This document shows, one piece after another, positions 1-7,418 of a DNA stretch of 16,200 nt (the stretch's first letter is position 1; the number at the start of each line of letters is the position of its first letter). The stretch comes from Nitrospinota bacterium (GTDB lineage Bacteria; Nitrospinota; Nitrospinia; Nitrospinales; Nitrospinaceae). Under the pieces are notes generated by a model. That model made no database searches and was not told where the DNA came from. It was given only the letters and a program-made list of their open reading frames with translations. The stretch covers positions 1 to 16,200 of the forward strand of contig JAPUGN010000238.1 in assembly GCA_027298165.1 (NCBI GenBank), in the 5' to 3' direction. The translations under genes and the position numbers were made by a program.

Positions 1-1
1 T

Positions 2-1780
2 TTCCCCGGCCTCGGTAACCGGAAAGCCGTTTGGGGGGCGGCTCAACTTCACATCCTGTTCGCCTCCTTCATTCTGGGTTGCCCGATGTTCGTGGTCATC
101 ATGGAAGTGATGGGCGCGCGCCGGACCCAGGGGGTCCGCAAGGCGGTTATTTTGACCAATGTGTTCATGGGAATCCTCATCGGGGTGATCATCGGCATCA
201 TCGGCGAAATTATCATCGACATTCATCATGGCGTGCTTTATGGATTATGGGCCTGCGCATTCGCCTCATTGGTCGTCAGTTTCCTGAACTATTTCCATCG
301 TTGTATGAACAGCAAAGTCTCCGCCGTAGTGGGCGGGGTGATCGGGACAGGTTTCGCCTATTTTCTGGTTCCGATCGATCACACCACGACGGCCGCAATT
401 ATCCTGGCGTTTCTGAATGGTGCAGTGGGCGGTTTCCTTTCCACCACCATCATGTTTTCCGATGCGGATTACAAATTCGAGCGCCTGGCGCACGAGATCA
501 CCAAAGTCATCGGTTTCTGTTACAGCTTCACCGCGCTGACCGGCGGATTATTCCTGTTCATCATGATGGTGGCGTACAAGGATTTCATCTCCTACCTGGT
601 CACCGCCTTTCCCGTTCTGTTTATGATCGGGTATCCCACGCTGTTCATTCTGGAAACCATCGTTCTGTACATTTACGTCTATTCCTGGGAACCGCTGAAC
701 AAATCGAATAAAAAGGGACGGCACATTGTTTTGGGAGTGATCCTGAATGTTCTGGGATTGACTCTGTTGTGTGCGCTGGATGGACCGGCCACCTTCATGC
801 AGACGCCGCCCAAGCCTTATGCTGAGCTGTTCACCACGATGACGGAGTGGGACCGCATCGCCACCATGACGTGGATGCCGCTCAATTACCACCGCCTGGT
901 GGGCAACGGCACCTTCGGCGGGTTCATGGTCGGGATCATCTCGGCGTATATGTACCTGTGGTCCAAAGACCCGAAGGAAAAAGAATACTATGACTGGGTC
1001 GGCTACATGGGGAACTTCATCGGCGTCATGTTCATGATCCCCCTGCCGGCGATGGGCTACATCTTCGTCCGCGAAATTTACCAGTACGACGCCACCATCG
1101 GCATGTACATCATGTCCGACCGTGAATCGATGTTCATGCTGATGCAGGGCCTGCTGGTCGGTATCATGTTCAGTGCCAGTAATATTTATATGTGGGTCAG
1201 CATGAAGCGCATCGAAAACGCCGAACGGTTTTTCCCGGCGATGAAGCTGGGCTTCGTATTGATTGTGATTGCGGCGACCATCTGGTTCACGCCACGGCGT
1301 TTCTTCGCCACCATGCTGCCGGAACCGGGAATGAACGATGCCATGGTTCTGCCGGACAACCTGGCGTTTCTGGCCCTCATGATCTCGAAAAACACCGCCG
1401 CGTTCGCCCTGGTGTCAGTGACGCTGATCAACTATATTTTCTACACGATTGCCACACAGACCGGGAAAATCGCCTGGGGCAAGATCAATCCCCTCGGTCC
1501 CTATATCCTAATCTTCATGGGATTCACCGATATCTGGTTGATGAGCTGGATGGGAACCATACGCGAGCTGTCCCGAATGAACTGGCACATCTACAAAGTC
1601 TTTAAAGACGTAACCCCCGAAAAGTATGCACCGACTCTGGCGGAATCGGGCATATATATTACCGGTATAGTATGGACCTTTTTCATTATCATGACTGCCA
1701 TCGTCTGGCTGGGAATCAAGTATCCTAAAACCAAAAAGGCTGAAGAGGCCCCTATGGCGGCACCGCAAATGGCCGAATAG
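2..1780 (+). CDS. Cytochrome bd-like oxidase membrane subunit (CydA-related), 5' partial
   Basis: The frame is open to the left edge, so the gene starts outside the window; the ATG at 86 is internal. 592 residues are visible (numbered from the codon at 2). Residues 7-35 align without gaps to the first helix of E. coli CydA: Arg7, His17, Gly26 and Glu35 match CydA Arg9, His19 (heme ligand), Gly28 and Glu37. Glu218 in FILETIV matches CydA Glu107, and His297 in NYHRLVGN matches heme b558 ligand His186. The CydA Glu99 position is Gly. I find no GRQPW quinol-oxidase signature and no long Q-loop. A hydrophobic insertion of roughly 110 residues sits between helix 1 and the next CydA-like segment. 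Many transmembrane helices; charged tail. The next gene encodes a membrane diheme cytochrome c, so electrons may come from cytochrome c rather than quinol (inference). bd-like family membership is fairly sure; the actual reaction is not. Confidence 0.72.
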   Translation, partial: FPGLGNRKAVWGAAQLHILFASFILGCPMFVVIMEVMGARRTQGVRKAVILTNVFMGILIGVIIGIIGEIIIDIHHGVLYGLWACAFASLVVSFLNYFHRCMNSKVSAVVGGVIGTGFAYFLVPIDHTTTAAIILAFLNGAVGGFLSTTIMFSDADYKFERLAHEITKVIGFCYSFTALTGGLFLFIMMVAYKDFISYLVTAFPVLFMIGYPTLFILETIVLYIYVYSWEPLNKSNKKGRHIVLGVILNVLGLTLLCALDGPATFMQTPPKPYAELFTTMTEWDRIATMTWMPLNYHRLVGNGTFGGFMVGIISAYMYLWSKDPKEKEYYDWVGYMGNFIGVMFMIPLPAMGYIFVREIYQYDATIGMYIMSDRESMFMLMQGLLVGIMFSASNIYMWVSMKRIENAERFFPAMKLGFVLIVIAATIWFTPRRFFATMLPEPGMNDAMVLPDNLAFLALMISKNTAAFALVSVTLINYIFYTIATQTGKIAWGKINPLGPYILIFMGFTDIWLMSWMGTIRELSRMNWHIYKVFKDVTPEKYAPTLAESGIYITGIVWTFFIIMTAIVWLGIKYPKTKKAEEAPMAAPQMAE

Positions 1781-1807
1781 GTTTTTGCAACCGTTTCTGG
1801 ATCGATT

Positions 1808-3076
1808 ATGAATAAAATTGGAAAAATACTGATCATTTCTGTAGCCGTAGGCGCCTTCGGGTATGCGGCCGGCATCTTTTTCGACATGACCCCGCTGGCC
1901 ATGGGGGGAGCGTTGGGTATCCTGACCCTGGCCTACGGAATCCTGCTGACTCGATCTCCCTCCCCGCTCAAAGAAAAAGGGATTTTAAAAAATATCATCT
2001 CCAAAGTTCCCGTAATCGTGGTTTTAAGCATCATCATCTGGTTTACGGCTGGCCATTATGGTTTCCCGATCTGGTGGCAGATTGAATTCGTAGCCTTCGC
2101 AGTGGTCGGGTTGATTTTCTTTGTCATCCTCGATATGAAAGCCATGAAACTGGAAAAGGGCGCGGTCCACACCACCATCCGCCTTTTGGCAACCTATGCC
2201 CTGGCGTCGATCATGTTCATCGCGATTACCACGCATCTGCCGCAATTCAGTCCGGAAATCGAACTCGCCAAGCTGAACAGGCCGCCGGTCAAATTGAGCG
2301 GCCTGGCCGGGCCGGAAGTGATTGCCGCCGGTCGCGATGTATTTGAATCCAACAAGTGCTTCAACTGCCACAAGGTATTCTGGGAGGGCAACTCGGACCG
2401 TGGCCCGAACCTGGGATCGAAACAAATCGGCCTGTATTCGGAAGATTATATTAAGGATCAAATTCTGAATCCCCGCCAAAACCAGTCTCCCGGATTTGAA
2501 GATAAAAAATCCAAAAGAGCCATGCCGACTTATTATGGCGAGGATTTGAGCGAAGACGAACTGAGCGTTCTGGTGTCGTATCTGAAAACCATGCGCGATC
2601 CCACTCATATGCCCGTCGAAGGAAAATTTCCCAATCAATGGACCTGGTGGGACGATCCTAAAATCCTGGCGGAAGGCCAGGTGGTTTATGAAGGCAAGGA
2701 ACCGGCCACCGAGGGGCTCAACTGTGCGGTCTGCCATGGTGCCAACGGCATTCCGATGATGACAGGAGCTTTCGATTTCCGCGATCCCGACAACATGGAC
2801 ACCACTAAAATGCCGGACCATATGCCGTTAAAACTCAAAGACTGGCCGGATGAGCTGTATTACAAGCGCGTCACCCGGGGCGTCGATGCCACCGCGATGG
2901 CGCCATGGGGTATGATCTTCCCGCATCTGTACCTATGGAAAGCGGAAGCCTATTCCCGCACGTTTCACGATCCGCTGGACAAGCGGGCCGCCAAAAAACC
3001 GGTGCCGCCCGTCCCCACCAAGGAAGAAATCCAACGGTGGAAAGCCGATGGACTGTTCCTTGATCCTCTTTTATAG
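1808..3076 (+). CDS. Membrane-anchored diheme cytochrome c
   Basis: 422 aa. About five hydrophobic helices come first (roughly residues 5-25, 28-47, 64-84, 90-109 and 124-143), followed by two cytochrome c domains. Heme site 1 is CFNCH (Cys184, Cys187, His188) with Met239 in RAMP as likely sixth ligand. Heme site 2 is CAVCH (Cys306, Cys309, His310) with Met364 in ATAMAPWG as likely ligand. The cytochrome domains would face the periplasm. The ATG lies 27 nt after the bd-like gene, with only a weak ribosome site (ctggat), so the two genes are probably cotranscribed and act as one complex: a c-type electron entry module on a bd-like membrane core. That partnership is inferred from adjacency. A strong terminator follows. 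The heme-binding assignment is very sure; the role (terminal oxidase partner or other electron transfer) is open. Confidence 0.85.
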   Translation: MNKIGKILIISVAVGAFGYAAGIFFDMTPLAMGGALGILTLAYGILLTRSPSPLKEKGILKNIISKVPVIVVLSIIIWFTAGHYGFPIWWQIEFVAFAVVGLIFFVILDMKAMKLEKGAVHTTIRLLATYALASIMFIAITTHLPQFSPEIELAKLNRPPVKLSGLAGPEVIAAGRDVFESNKCFNCHKVFWEGNSDRGPNLGSKQIGLYSEDYIKDQILNPRQNQSPGFEDKKSKRAMPTYYGEDLSEDELSVLVSYLKTMRDPTHMPVEGKFPNQWTWWDDPKILAEGQVVYEGKEPATEGLNCAVCHGANGIPMMTGAFDFRDPDNMDTTKMPDHMPLKLKDWPDELYYKRVTRGVDATAMAPWGMIFPHLYLWKAEAYSRTFHDPLDKRAAKKPVPPVPTKEEIQRWKADGLFLDPLL

Positions 3077-3102
3077 CGTTTCTACTTTCACTCAACGTTT
3101 CC

Positions 3103-3137
3103 AACCGGTACGGGGTTCCCGTACCGGTTTTTTATTT
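3103..3137 (+). terminator. Rho-independent terminator after the cytochrome genes
   Basis: A perfect 12-bp inverted repeat (3103-3114 pairs with 3118-3129) with a 3-nt loop is followed by a T-rich run (ttttttattt). It lies 27 nt past the stop of the diheme cytochrome gene, so it ends the bd-like/cytochrome c operon. Confidence 0.92.
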
Positions 3138-3216
3138 TCCAGGGAGACTGGAAATTGATATGATAGGGCCTTCAAACGATACCGTGAAATTTTAATATAC
3201 CTGTAAGGAGTGAGGA

Positions 3217-3699
3217 ATGAGCCGCATTGATGATCTCATCAAGGAAAATCTGAGTGAAGACGGCACGGTGCTGAGTCTTCGCGAAAAATATATCGGGCTG
3301 AGGGGAACTATGGAGGTGTTCACCAAGGGTGATATTCTCCAAAAGGTTAAAGTGCTGACGTATTCAGGAAATCAGATGGGCGATGAAGGGGCGGAAGCCG
3401 TTGCGGAATGCCCATATTTGACAAATCTGGAGAACCTTATCCTGAATCTCAATGAAATCGGTGATGAGGGGGCGGTGGCTTTGGCCAATTCGCCCAACCT
3501 GCCCAAGGTCACCCAAATGTCGCTGTTCGGCAATGTGATCGGCGACGAAGGGGCGCGGGCATTTGCCGATTCGGCAAACAGCAAGAAATTGATCAAGCTG
3601 GATTTATACAAAAACCAGTTTTCTCCGGAGGGCATCAAGGCGCTGACGGAGTCGGCCAACCTCAAAAACTGCGAAGAGTTGGAAATCTACCGGGAGTGA
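3217..3699 (+). CDS. Leucine-rich-repeat protein, RNase-inhibitor type
   Basis: 160 aa, no signal peptide or membrane segment, so probably cytoplasmic. After a helical N-terminus of about 42 residues there are four repeats of 27-28 residues (about 43-70, 71-97, 98-124, 125-151) and a short cap. Each repeat has the pattern LxxLxLxxNxIGDEGAxALA, with GDEGA conserved in the first three and SPEGI in the fourth. This is the long, alpha-helix-containing LRR class, normally a protein-binding scaffold. A strong Shine-Dalgarno (taaggag, 3204-3210) sits 6 nt before the ATG. The gene stands alone behind the upstream terminator and converges on bolA with a 6-nt gap. Fold is sure; binding partner unknown. 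Confidence 0.82.
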   Translation: MSRIDDLIKENLSEDGTVLSLREKYIGLRGTMEVFTKGDILQKVKVLTYSGNQMGDEGAEAVAECPYLTNLENLILNLNEIGDEGAVALANSPNLPKVTQMSLFGNVIGDEGARAFADSANSKKLIKLDLYKNQFSPEGIKALTESANLKNCEELEIYRE

Positions 3700-3705
3700 T
3701 CCTCT

Positions 3706-4005
3706 TCAGGCGGCGGACCCGGTCTGCTCGGTCCACTGGGCGGGCGTCAGGGTTTTAATCTGCAGGGCGTGGATAACTTTAGGTGTGCCGTTGATTTGGT
3801 CGTCCAGCGCGCTGTACACCAGGCGCCGCTGGTCGATGAGATTAGTATTTTCAAACTTCGAGGAAACGACGGTGACCGCGTAATGCCCGCCTCCCCCGGC
3901 GGCTTTGTGTCCCCGGTGCAGGTGACTTTCGTCGATGATGTCCACGTGGGTGGCATCCAGCGTCTCTTTTAAAATCTGATCGATCATTTGAACCGCTTCA
4001 TCCAT
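3706..4005 (-). CDS. bolA: BolA family protein
   Basis: 99 aa, the whole-family size. The core reads VDIIDESHLHRGH, then GGGGHYAVTVVS, then RRLVYSALDDQI and IHALQIKTLTPAQW, which follows the BolA pattern (DESxxH loop, G-H-F/Y strand, IHAL-x-x-x-T-x-x-EW end). BolA proteins bind monothiol glutaredoxins and act in iron-sulfur cluster trafficking or iron sensing; some also bind DNA. The loop histidines, with the conserved HY, are the expected cluster-ligand region. A good Shine-Dalgarno (aggaagag) precedes the ATG. No monothiol glutaredoxin gene is in the window. It lies 70 nt downstream of a zinc-ribbon gene on the same strand, probably cotranscribed. Confidence 0.9.
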   Translation of the reverse strand: MDEAVQMIDQILKETLDATHVDIIDESHLHRGHKAAGGGGHYAVTVVSSKFENTNLIDQRRLVYSALDDQINGTPKVIHALQIKTLTPAQWTEQTGSAA

Positions 4006-4075
4006 AATCTCTTCCTAATCCTTTAAATAAAATTTCGGGTTGAAAATAATTTTCACTGCTGTGTACGGACCCAAA

Positions 4076-4282
4076 TCACTCGGGATCCCGGGCATTCATA
4101 TCGGGCAAATTGTAAAAATTCTTCAGATTTTCGGAATACCGGGAATGAGCTTCATTTTTATCCTCGTCCACCAGCGGCGTCCGGCATTTGGCGCAAACCG
4201 GAATACGATCCGCCGAATAGGTTTTGATCCGGTTTTTGACGCCGCATTCGGGACATTCGATGATAAAAATATCCATACTCAT
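4076..4282 (-). CDS. Small zinc-ribbon protein
   Basis: 68 aa. Two knuckles, CPECG (Cys10, Cys13) and CAKC (Cys30, Cys33), are spaced as in a zinc ribbon; the C-terminal half is charged and lacks cysteines. The first ATG is preferred because TAAGGA lies 6 nt upstream of it; a second ATG two codons later is less well spaced. Similar short ribbons occur as N-terminal modules of thioredoxins or as stand-alone proteins, so the function cannot be read from sequence. It is followed on the same strand by bolA. Confidence 0.72.
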   Translation of the reverse strand: MSMDIFIIECPECGVKNRIKTYSADRIPVCAKCRTPLVDEDKNEAHSRYSENLKNFYNLPDMNARDPE

Positions 4283-4310
4283 TTCATTTCCTTAAAAGAC
4301 CGTTGGGTGT

Positions 4311-4340
4311 ATTATAAACCAAAGGAGAGCTCGATCTGAA
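4311..4340 (-). promoter_or_regulatory. Candidate promoter for the zinc-ribbon/bolA pair
   Basis: On the minus strand a perfect TATAAT (4316-4311) lies 28 nt before the zinc-ribbon ATG. An 18-nt spacer separates it from TTCAGA (4340-4335), a 4-of-6 match to the -35 consensus. The position fits, but the -35 is weak. Confidence 0.4.
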
Positions 4341-4634
4341 ATGTTTGTTTTCACCACACATAATATCAAGAAACTGCCTCTGAGGACCAAAATCGGCCTG
4401 TTTCTGGCGATTTCTCTGGGGATCGTCCTGTTGTTTCTGTTCGGGATCACCTTTCTGATATTAGCGATGGTCGGCGGGCTGGTCACTCTGGTTATCAACC
4501 TGTTCCGGACTCCCCGCCCCCCAACCCCACGACCTCTGGACTACCCGTTTCCTCCCCGTTCTCCGTCGCGACCCCCATCTCCAAAATCCCGTTCGTCCCG
4601 AAAACCGGACGATGATGACGTGATCGACATTTAA
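4341..4634 (+). CDS. Small membrane protein with Pro/Arg/Ser-rich tail
   Basis: 97 aa. Residues about 18-55 form a long hydrophobic stretch (one long or two short helices). Residues 56-88 are dominated by Pro, Arg and Ser, and the tail ends in an acidic DDDDVIDI. An aaaggag lies 13 nt upstream of the ATG, a long spacing. It is divergent from the zinc-ribbon gene and convergent with lpdA (11-nt gap). I do not recognise a family; it looks like a small inner-membrane protein with a disordered cytoplasmic tail. Confidence 0.6.
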   Translation: MFVFTTHNIKKLPLRTKIGLFLAISLGIVLLFLFGITFLILAMVGGLVTLVINLFRTPRPPTPRPLDYPFPPRSPSRPPSPKSRSSRKPDDDDVIDI

Positions 4635-4645
4635 TCCCTGCGGAC

Positions 4646-6043
4646 TCAGCGAGGCTTTTTATATTGGTGGGTGGACCGGCCCAGATACATCTCCGCCGCC
4701 TCCATGAGAGTTTCCGAAAGTGTAGGATGGGGATGCACCGTTTCCGCCAGGTCTTTTGCGGTGGCTTTCAGTTGAATGGCCAGGACGGCTTCCGAGATGA
4801 GTTCCCCGACCCCGGTCCCAACGAGACCCGCCCCGAGAAGACGGTCGGTTTTGGGATCGATGATCAATTTGGTCGCACCATCGTTTCTCCCCAGAGTGCC
4901 AGCCCGCCCGGAGGCTCCCCAGGGAAACTTCGCGATGGCGATTTCGATCCCCTGTTCTTTGGCTTGGGTTTCGGTCAATCCGCACCAGGCGATTTCCGGA
5001 TCGGTGAACACCACGGCAGGAATCACCGGAGGGCTGAAGCCGTGGGAATCTCCGCATAGATGGCCGATGGTCCTTTTGGCCTCATGAGAAGCCTTGTGGG
5101 CCAGCATGGCCCCACCCACCACGTCGCCAATGGCGAAAATGGAAGAATCGGCCGTCTGTCCCTCCTCATCAGCTTTGATAAATCCCTTTTCATCCATTTC
5201 CACTTGGGTGTTTTCGAGGCCGAGGCCGGAGGTGTTCGGTTGCCGCCCCACCGAAACCAGAACGCGGTCGAACTCCACCTCCTGGGTTTCACCGGGTTCC
5301 TTCCAAACAACCTGCAGTCTGGCACCCGTGTCCTTAATCGAGGTGACCTGAGTATTCAGGTGAATCGACTCGAATTCTTTTTTCAGCCGGGCCTGTAAAA
5401 TACGGACCAAGTCGCGGTCCACTCCCGGGAGCAGGTCGCCAGTCATTTCCACCACGGTCACTCGGCTCCCCAAAGCGGCATACACGCTGCCCATTTCGAG
5501 GCCGATATAGCCACCGCCGATCACCAGCAGACGATCGGGAATGTCCTCCAACTCCAGGGCGCCGGTGGAATCCATCACGCGGGAACCCACGCTCGCCCAG
5601 CCTTTGGGAATAATGGGCCGCGACCCGACGGCGATGAGGACTTTATCGCCGGGAATATAACCCTGCCCTTCCACATATACGGAATTAGAATCCCGGAAAA
5701 TTCCTTGGCCTTGTATCCGCTGAATGCCACGCTGTTTGCAGAGCTGGGCCAGTCCTCCGGTGAGGTTACCGGTTACTTTATTTTTCCAGTCGCGAATACG
5801 GTTGGGATCAATGTTCGGCTCTCCAAAATTGAGACCCCACTCCCGAGCGTGTTTGACTTCGGAAATCAGCTTCGCGAGGTGCAAAAGGGTTTTGGAAGGA
5901 ATGCACCCGCGCAACAGACAGACGCCCCCCAACTGGTCTTCAGCATCGATGACGATCACTTGCTTTCCCCGGTCGGCGGCCATAAAAGCGGCGGCGTATC
6001 CGCCGGGCCCGCCGCCGATGACCAGTAGGTTTTGTTTGCTCAT
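4646..6043 (-). CDS. lpdA: Dihydrolipoyl dehydrogenase (E3)
   Basis: 465 aa, normal for the family. It reoxidises dihydrolipoamide of 2-oxoacid dehydrogenase complexes or the glycine cleavage system, passing electrons via a disulfide and FAD to NAD. Visible features: FAD motif GGGPGG (10-15); redox pair Cys42 and Cys47 in GGVCLLRGCIPSK; NAD motif GGGYIG (176-181); the second FAD motif ending AIGDVVGG (304-311) then MLAHKA; and the C-terminal active-site HPHPTLSE, with His439 and Glu444 as the catalytic dyad. The disulfide motif has VCLLRGC where TCLNVGC is usual, but both cysteines are present. AGGAG lies 8 nt before the ATG. It is the last gene of a probable yiiM-unknown-lpdA operon; no E1 or E2 subunit gene is nearby, so the partner complex is unknown. 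Confidence 0.94.
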   Translation of the reverse strand: MSKQNLLVIGGGPGGYAAAFMAADRGKQVIVIDAEDQLGGVCLLRGCIPSKTLLHLAKLISEVKHAREWGLNFGEPNIDPNRIRDWKNKVTGNLTGGLAQLCKQRGIQRIQGQGIFRDSNSVYVEGQGYIPGDKVLIAVGSRPIIPKGWASVGSRVMDSTGALELEDIPDRLLVIGGGYIGLEMGSVYAALGSRVTVVEMTGDLLPGVDRDLVRILQARLKKEFESIHLNTQVTSIKDTGARLQVVWKEPGETQEVEFDRVLVSVGRQPNTSGLGLENTQVEMDEKGFIKADEEGQTADSSIFAIGDVVGGAMLAHKASHEAKRTIGHLCGDSHGFSPPVIPAVVFTDPEIAWCGLTETQAKEQGIEIAIAKFPWGASGRAGTLGRNDGATKLIIDPKTDRLLGAGLVGTGVGELISEAVLAIQLKATAKDLAETVHPHPTLSETLMEAAEMYLGRSTHQYKKPR

Positions 6044-6085
6044 AGATGCTGCTCCTGATTGAGGGAGATGAGGGACAACCTTCGG

Positions 6086-6667
6086 TTATTTGTGACGCCG
6101 ACGACTGAGTTGTTCCCAGGGACGGGGCTCGGTCTTTTGTTTCATCCGGCTCAATATAAAGTTAAACATTTTGCGGGCTTCCTTCAGGGTCGTGTGTTCG
6201 CCCAACAGTTTGTCTGTAAAACTTTTCTCCAGGTCGACGAAGGACTGCACCTGGCGTCCGTACTTTTTGACGAGTTGAAGATTACTGAGGTTGGACGTGG
6301 GACGATCCGAAAGCCGTGCGTTGCTTTCCGGGTTGTCGCCCGCCTTCGAGGACTCCGGTTTCCCGGACTCCCCGATTTTTTGGGTATTAGGAGAAGGCTT
6401 TAAAAAATAATGGAGAGCGAAACCCTGCTCGGTGGCACCCAGAACGTTCAATCGTTGCTCCATCTGCTCCTGGATGGAAATCGCCGATTCGGTGAAGGGC
6501 GAAGCGATCCGCCAATTATCCTCCCCTTCCCTTTTCAGCACTCCCAAATCTGCGAGATGACCGCAAAAAGCCACGGCAGTGGCTTCATCCACCTCCACGG
6601 CGAGGAGATCGTCCTTCAGCCAAGCCGCCCAAGAGGCCCGGGTTCGCGGTGGAAATTTATCATTCAT
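6086..6667 (-). CDS. Hypothetical protein, helical with low-complexity linker
   Basis: 193 aa from the ATG at 6667; a GTG at 6676 adds three residues and neither start has a good ribosome site. Residues about 1-90 look like a small helical domain. A Ser/Pro/Asn/Lys-rich linker (about 90-125) is followed by a basic helical C-terminus with LVKKYGRQVQSF and ending in RRRHK. No signal peptide or membrane segment. It starts 28 nt after the MOSC gene and ends 42 nt before lpdA, so it is probably cotranscribed with both. I do not recognise the family. Confidence 0.6.
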   Translation of the reverse strand: MNDKFPPRTRASWAAWLKDDLLAVEVDEATAVAFCGHLADLGVLKREGEDNWRIASPFTESAISIQEQMEQRLNVLGATEQGFALHYFLKPSPNTQKIGESGKPESSKAGDNPESNARLSDRPTSNLSNLQLVKKYGRQVQSFVDLEKSFTDKLLGEHTTLKEARKMFNFILSRMKQKTEPRPWEQLSRRRHK

Positions 6668-6695
6668 GATCGACACACAAGCGAGCTCATTAAAG

Positions 6696-7346
6696 TCAGG
6701 TTCTACGATTGGCCAAACGCTTGCCCAGCGAGTTTTTCCAGCTTTCAGAAAGCGCCGGGTGTTCTAGAAGTTGTTCGATGGCCTCAAAATTATTTTTGTC
6801 CCGGTACATGAGGTGATGGGCATCCACCACCGCAATGCCGGCGGCGTCTGTATGAATCCGTTCCAACGCCATTCCCGCTTGAATCCATCCCTGTTTCAAC
6901 ACTCTGAAATAATAACCGCAATAGCCCAACTTCTGTAAACGGGCCGCCATTTTTGGATATTCCATCACCTTGGTGAGCTTATGGCACGGTTGCCGGGGTT
7001 GCGAACATTCAATTTCGGCCTCGCCGATCCGGAAGCGGTCCCCGATATGAATCCGATCCTCCGTCAATCCCTGAAGCGTCAGGTTTTCTCCAAAAGAAGC
7101 GTAAAGCACATCCCGCGAAAGTTCCTGGCTCCAAAATGGAAAATGATCGGCAGGGTAGCCACAGACCGCTTTATCCCGTCCGCCATGGTTCATCGGATCG
7201 GCAACCTGATCCCCCTCAAACCCCAGCAGGTCCAGAAACACTTTTCCCTCAACGGGACTTCTCTGCAACGCGGTTTTGAGTTTGCGGCCGTCGCCATAAC
7301 GGACTTCCCGCGGGGTTCCTATATTCAATGACACAATGGGAAACAT
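6696..7346 (-). CDS. yiiM: MOSC domain protein, YiiM-like
   Basis: 216 aa, close to E. coli YiiM (224 aa). YiiM is a molybdenum-cofactor protein reducing N-hydroxylated compounds such as 6-hydroxylaminopurine. Matches include GFEGDQVAD (42-50), NHGGRDKAV (53-61) then YPADHF, FGENLT (85-90), GLTEDRIHIGD, and SQPRQPCHKL (115-124). Cys121 is the expected molybdenum ligand region, and LSESW near the C-terminus also fits YiiM. The ATG at 7346 is chosen because GGAG lies just upstream and a good promoter starts transcription near 7375. The longer TTG start at 7367 directly follows a stop codon and lacks a ribosome site. First gene of a probable operon with the 193-aa protein and lpdA. A decayed fragment of this gene lies at 9644-9689. 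Confidence 0.88.
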   Translation of the reverse strand: MFPIVSLNIGTPREVRYGDGRKLKTALQRSPVEGKVFLDLLGFEGDQVADPMNHGGRDKAVCGYPADHFPFWSQELSRDVLYASFGENLTLQGLTEDRIHIGDRFRIGEAEIECSQPRQPCHKLTKVMEYPKMAARLQKLGYCGYYFRVLKQGWIQAGMALERIHTDAAGIAVVDAHHLMYRDKNNFEAIEQLLEHPALSESWKNSLGKRLANRRT

Positions 7347-7381
7347 ACCACTCCGGTCCGTTTGCAATTAATAGAAAATGT

Positions 7382-7410
7382 ATTTTATCGGGTAAATGAA
7401 GTGGGGGCAA
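7382..7410 (-). promoter_or_regulatory. Sigma70-type promoter of the yiiM-unknown-lpdA operon
   Basis: On the minus strand TTGCCC (7410-7405) and TAAAAT (7387-7382) are separated by exactly 17 nt. The -10 matches 5 of 6 and the -35 matches 4 of 6 consensus bases. Predicted start is near 7375, giving a leader of about 30 nt to the ATG at 7346. Confidence 0.55.
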
Positions 7411-7418
7411 AGAAAAAT

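Noticed and set aside
86..88. ATG at 86 as start of the bd-like gene
   Set aside because: The frame is open upstream to position 2, and those 28 codons contain the conserved helix-1 His and Arg of CydA.
31..711. Arg/His-rich open frame overlapping the bd-like gene
   Set aside because: Composition is typical of an out-of-frame shadow, and the overlapping frame has conserved membrane and heme motifs.
3155..3198. Promoter for the LRR gene (TTGATA or TTCAAA with TAATAT)
   Set aside because: The best combination would start transcription at the ribosome site; other pairings have poor -10 boxes.
7347..7367. TTG at 7367 as start of the MOSC gene
   Set aside because: It directly follows an in-frame TAA, has no ribosome site and lies only about 8 nt from the predicted transcription start; the ATG at 7346 has GGAG upstream.
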